Positions 28,886 to 29,411 of a DNA stretch of 29,411 nucleotides are shown piece after piece. This stretch comes from JAUYMM01 sp049301455 (GTDB taxonomy: Bacteria > Patescibacteriota > Microgenomatia > UBA8517). The notes below the pieces were generated by a model. It saw nothing but the letters and a program-made list of their open reading frames with translations. It was not told where the DNA came from and searched no databases. A program made the translations under genes and the position numbers. Each line of letters begins with the position of its first letter. Position 1 is the stretch's first letter. The DNA lies in NCBI GenBank assembly GCA_049301455.1, contig JBAQKY010000007.1, positions 1-29,411 on the forward strand, in the 5' to 3' direction.

Positions 28886-29411
28886 ATGAAAGCAAGATTA
28901 TTTACATCTAAAGGAGAATTGAAACAAGAAGTAACACTTCCTAAAAGTTTTGAGGCAAAAGCTTCAAAGTCACTACTTTTGCAAGCTGTAAGAGTTTTGG
29001 AAGATAATACACACTTCGGTCTATCAAGAGTTAAGACTAGATCAGAAGTTAACATGACTAAAAAGAAGTTATATAAACAAAAAGGTACAGGTGGAGCAAG
29101 ACATGGAGCAAAATCTGCACACATCTTTGTTGGTGGTGGTGTTGTACACGGACCAACAGGCGAAAAGAGAAATTTAAATTTACCAACCAAAATGAAAAAA
29201 GCAGCACTTTTGCTTGCTTTTGCAAAGAAGTTTCATGATGGAAAAGCAATTTTAGTAGAAGGACTTAATAAAGTAACAAAAACAAATGAAGCTAGTAAAA
29301 TTGTTGAAGCAGTTAAAAAGACACTAAATTTGCAAACAAAGGTAGTTCTTGTTTTAGCAACTAAAGATATGAAAGTTGCAAAAGTTTATAGAAATATAGA
29401 AAATTTAACAG
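28886..29411 (+). CDS. rplD: 50S ribosomal protein L4 (3' partial)
   Basis: Open from ATG 28886 to the window end, 175 codons visible. The sequence MKARLFTSKGELKQEVTLP and the loop KLYKQKGTGGARHGAKSAHI are diagnostic of L4 (the arginine-rich exit-tunnel loop). VGGGVVHGPTGEKRNLNLP and KAILVEGLN follow. It starts 7 nt after rplC, in the usual S10-operon order. In E. coli L4 also represses its own operon by attenuation, which makes the upstream rplC leader a candidate target here. Confidence 0.96.
   Translation, partial: MKARLFTSKGELKQEVTLPKSFEAKASKSLLLQAVRVLEDNTHFGLSRVKTRSEVNMTKKKLYKQKGTGGARHGAKSAHIFVGGGVVHGPTGEKRNLNLPTKMKKAALLLAFAKKFHDGKAILVEGLNKVTKTNEASKIVEAVKKTLNLQTKVVLVLATKDMKVAKVYRNIENLT

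Noticed and set aside
1..29411. UGA recoded as Gly or Trp
   Set aside because: TGA ends the phosphoesterase, alaS and zinc-ribbon genes at sensible places, and no conserved gene needs read-through.
1..29411. CRISPR array, tRNA or rRNA genes, transposase or integrase
   Set aside because: No regularly spaced repeats, no cloverleaf or rRNA sequence, and no transposase or recombinase motifs were seen on either strand.

Overview
The window is AT-rich, very gene-dense bacterial DNA, almost all on the + strand, with short intergenic gaps and frequent gene overlaps. The features below fit a small-genome member of the Candidate Phyla Radiation (Patescibacteria), perhaps Microgenomates or Katanobacteria/WWE3. 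They are a pared-down AlaRS, a PilM-like/baseplate-J-like membrane protein beside a sortase, a RodZ-like protein, short PsbP-like membrane proteins, and few Shine-Dalgarno sequences. The lineage is inferred from gene content, not proven. TGA serves as a stop for several genes, so the UGA=Gly code of SR1/Gracilibacteria does not apply.

Layout. 1-6280: the end of a Lon-type AAA+ protein, a YfcE-like phosphoesterase, a family-4-like uracil-DNA glycosylase without Fe-S cysteines, an RNase J homologue with degraded metal ligands, a small membrane protein, FtsK, a RodZ-like protein and another small membrane protein. 6283-12696: a short minus-strand gene diverging from alaS, then a PilM/baseplate-J-like fusion, sortase, ruvX, a zinc-ribbon protein and mltG. 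The order alaS...ruvX-small gene-mltG resembles the Firmicutes arrangement. 12713-14394: two tandem paralogous membrane-anchored PsbP-like proteins. 14407-29411: the transcription/translation core rpoB-rpoC-rpsL-rpsG-(membrane protein)-fusA-(two membrane-anchored proteins)-tuf-rpsJ-rplC-rplD, the last running off the window.

Regulation is unusually readable. Promoters with good -10 boxes lie 5-7 nt before the start codons of several genes, which implies leaderless mRNAs. The highly expressed genes rpoB, fusA, tuf and rplC instead have promoters with leaders that start with, or soon reach, an RNA hairpin. The rplC leader also has an intrinsic terminator and a competing antiterminator, so it looks like an attenuator.

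The most notable observations are these. (1) The last 30 nt of the fusA gene region are repeated just upstream of tuf, with only synonymous differences, and flank two accessory genes like the scar of an insertion. (2) EF-G has NKLN where the G4 motif should read NKxD. (3) The uracil-DNA glycosylase homologue has lost all four cluster cysteines. (4) The RNase J has lost three expected metal ligands. (5) Hairpins recur at the 5' ends of the core transcripts. (6) rpoB and rpsL carry residues associated elsewhere with rifampicin and streptomycin resistance.
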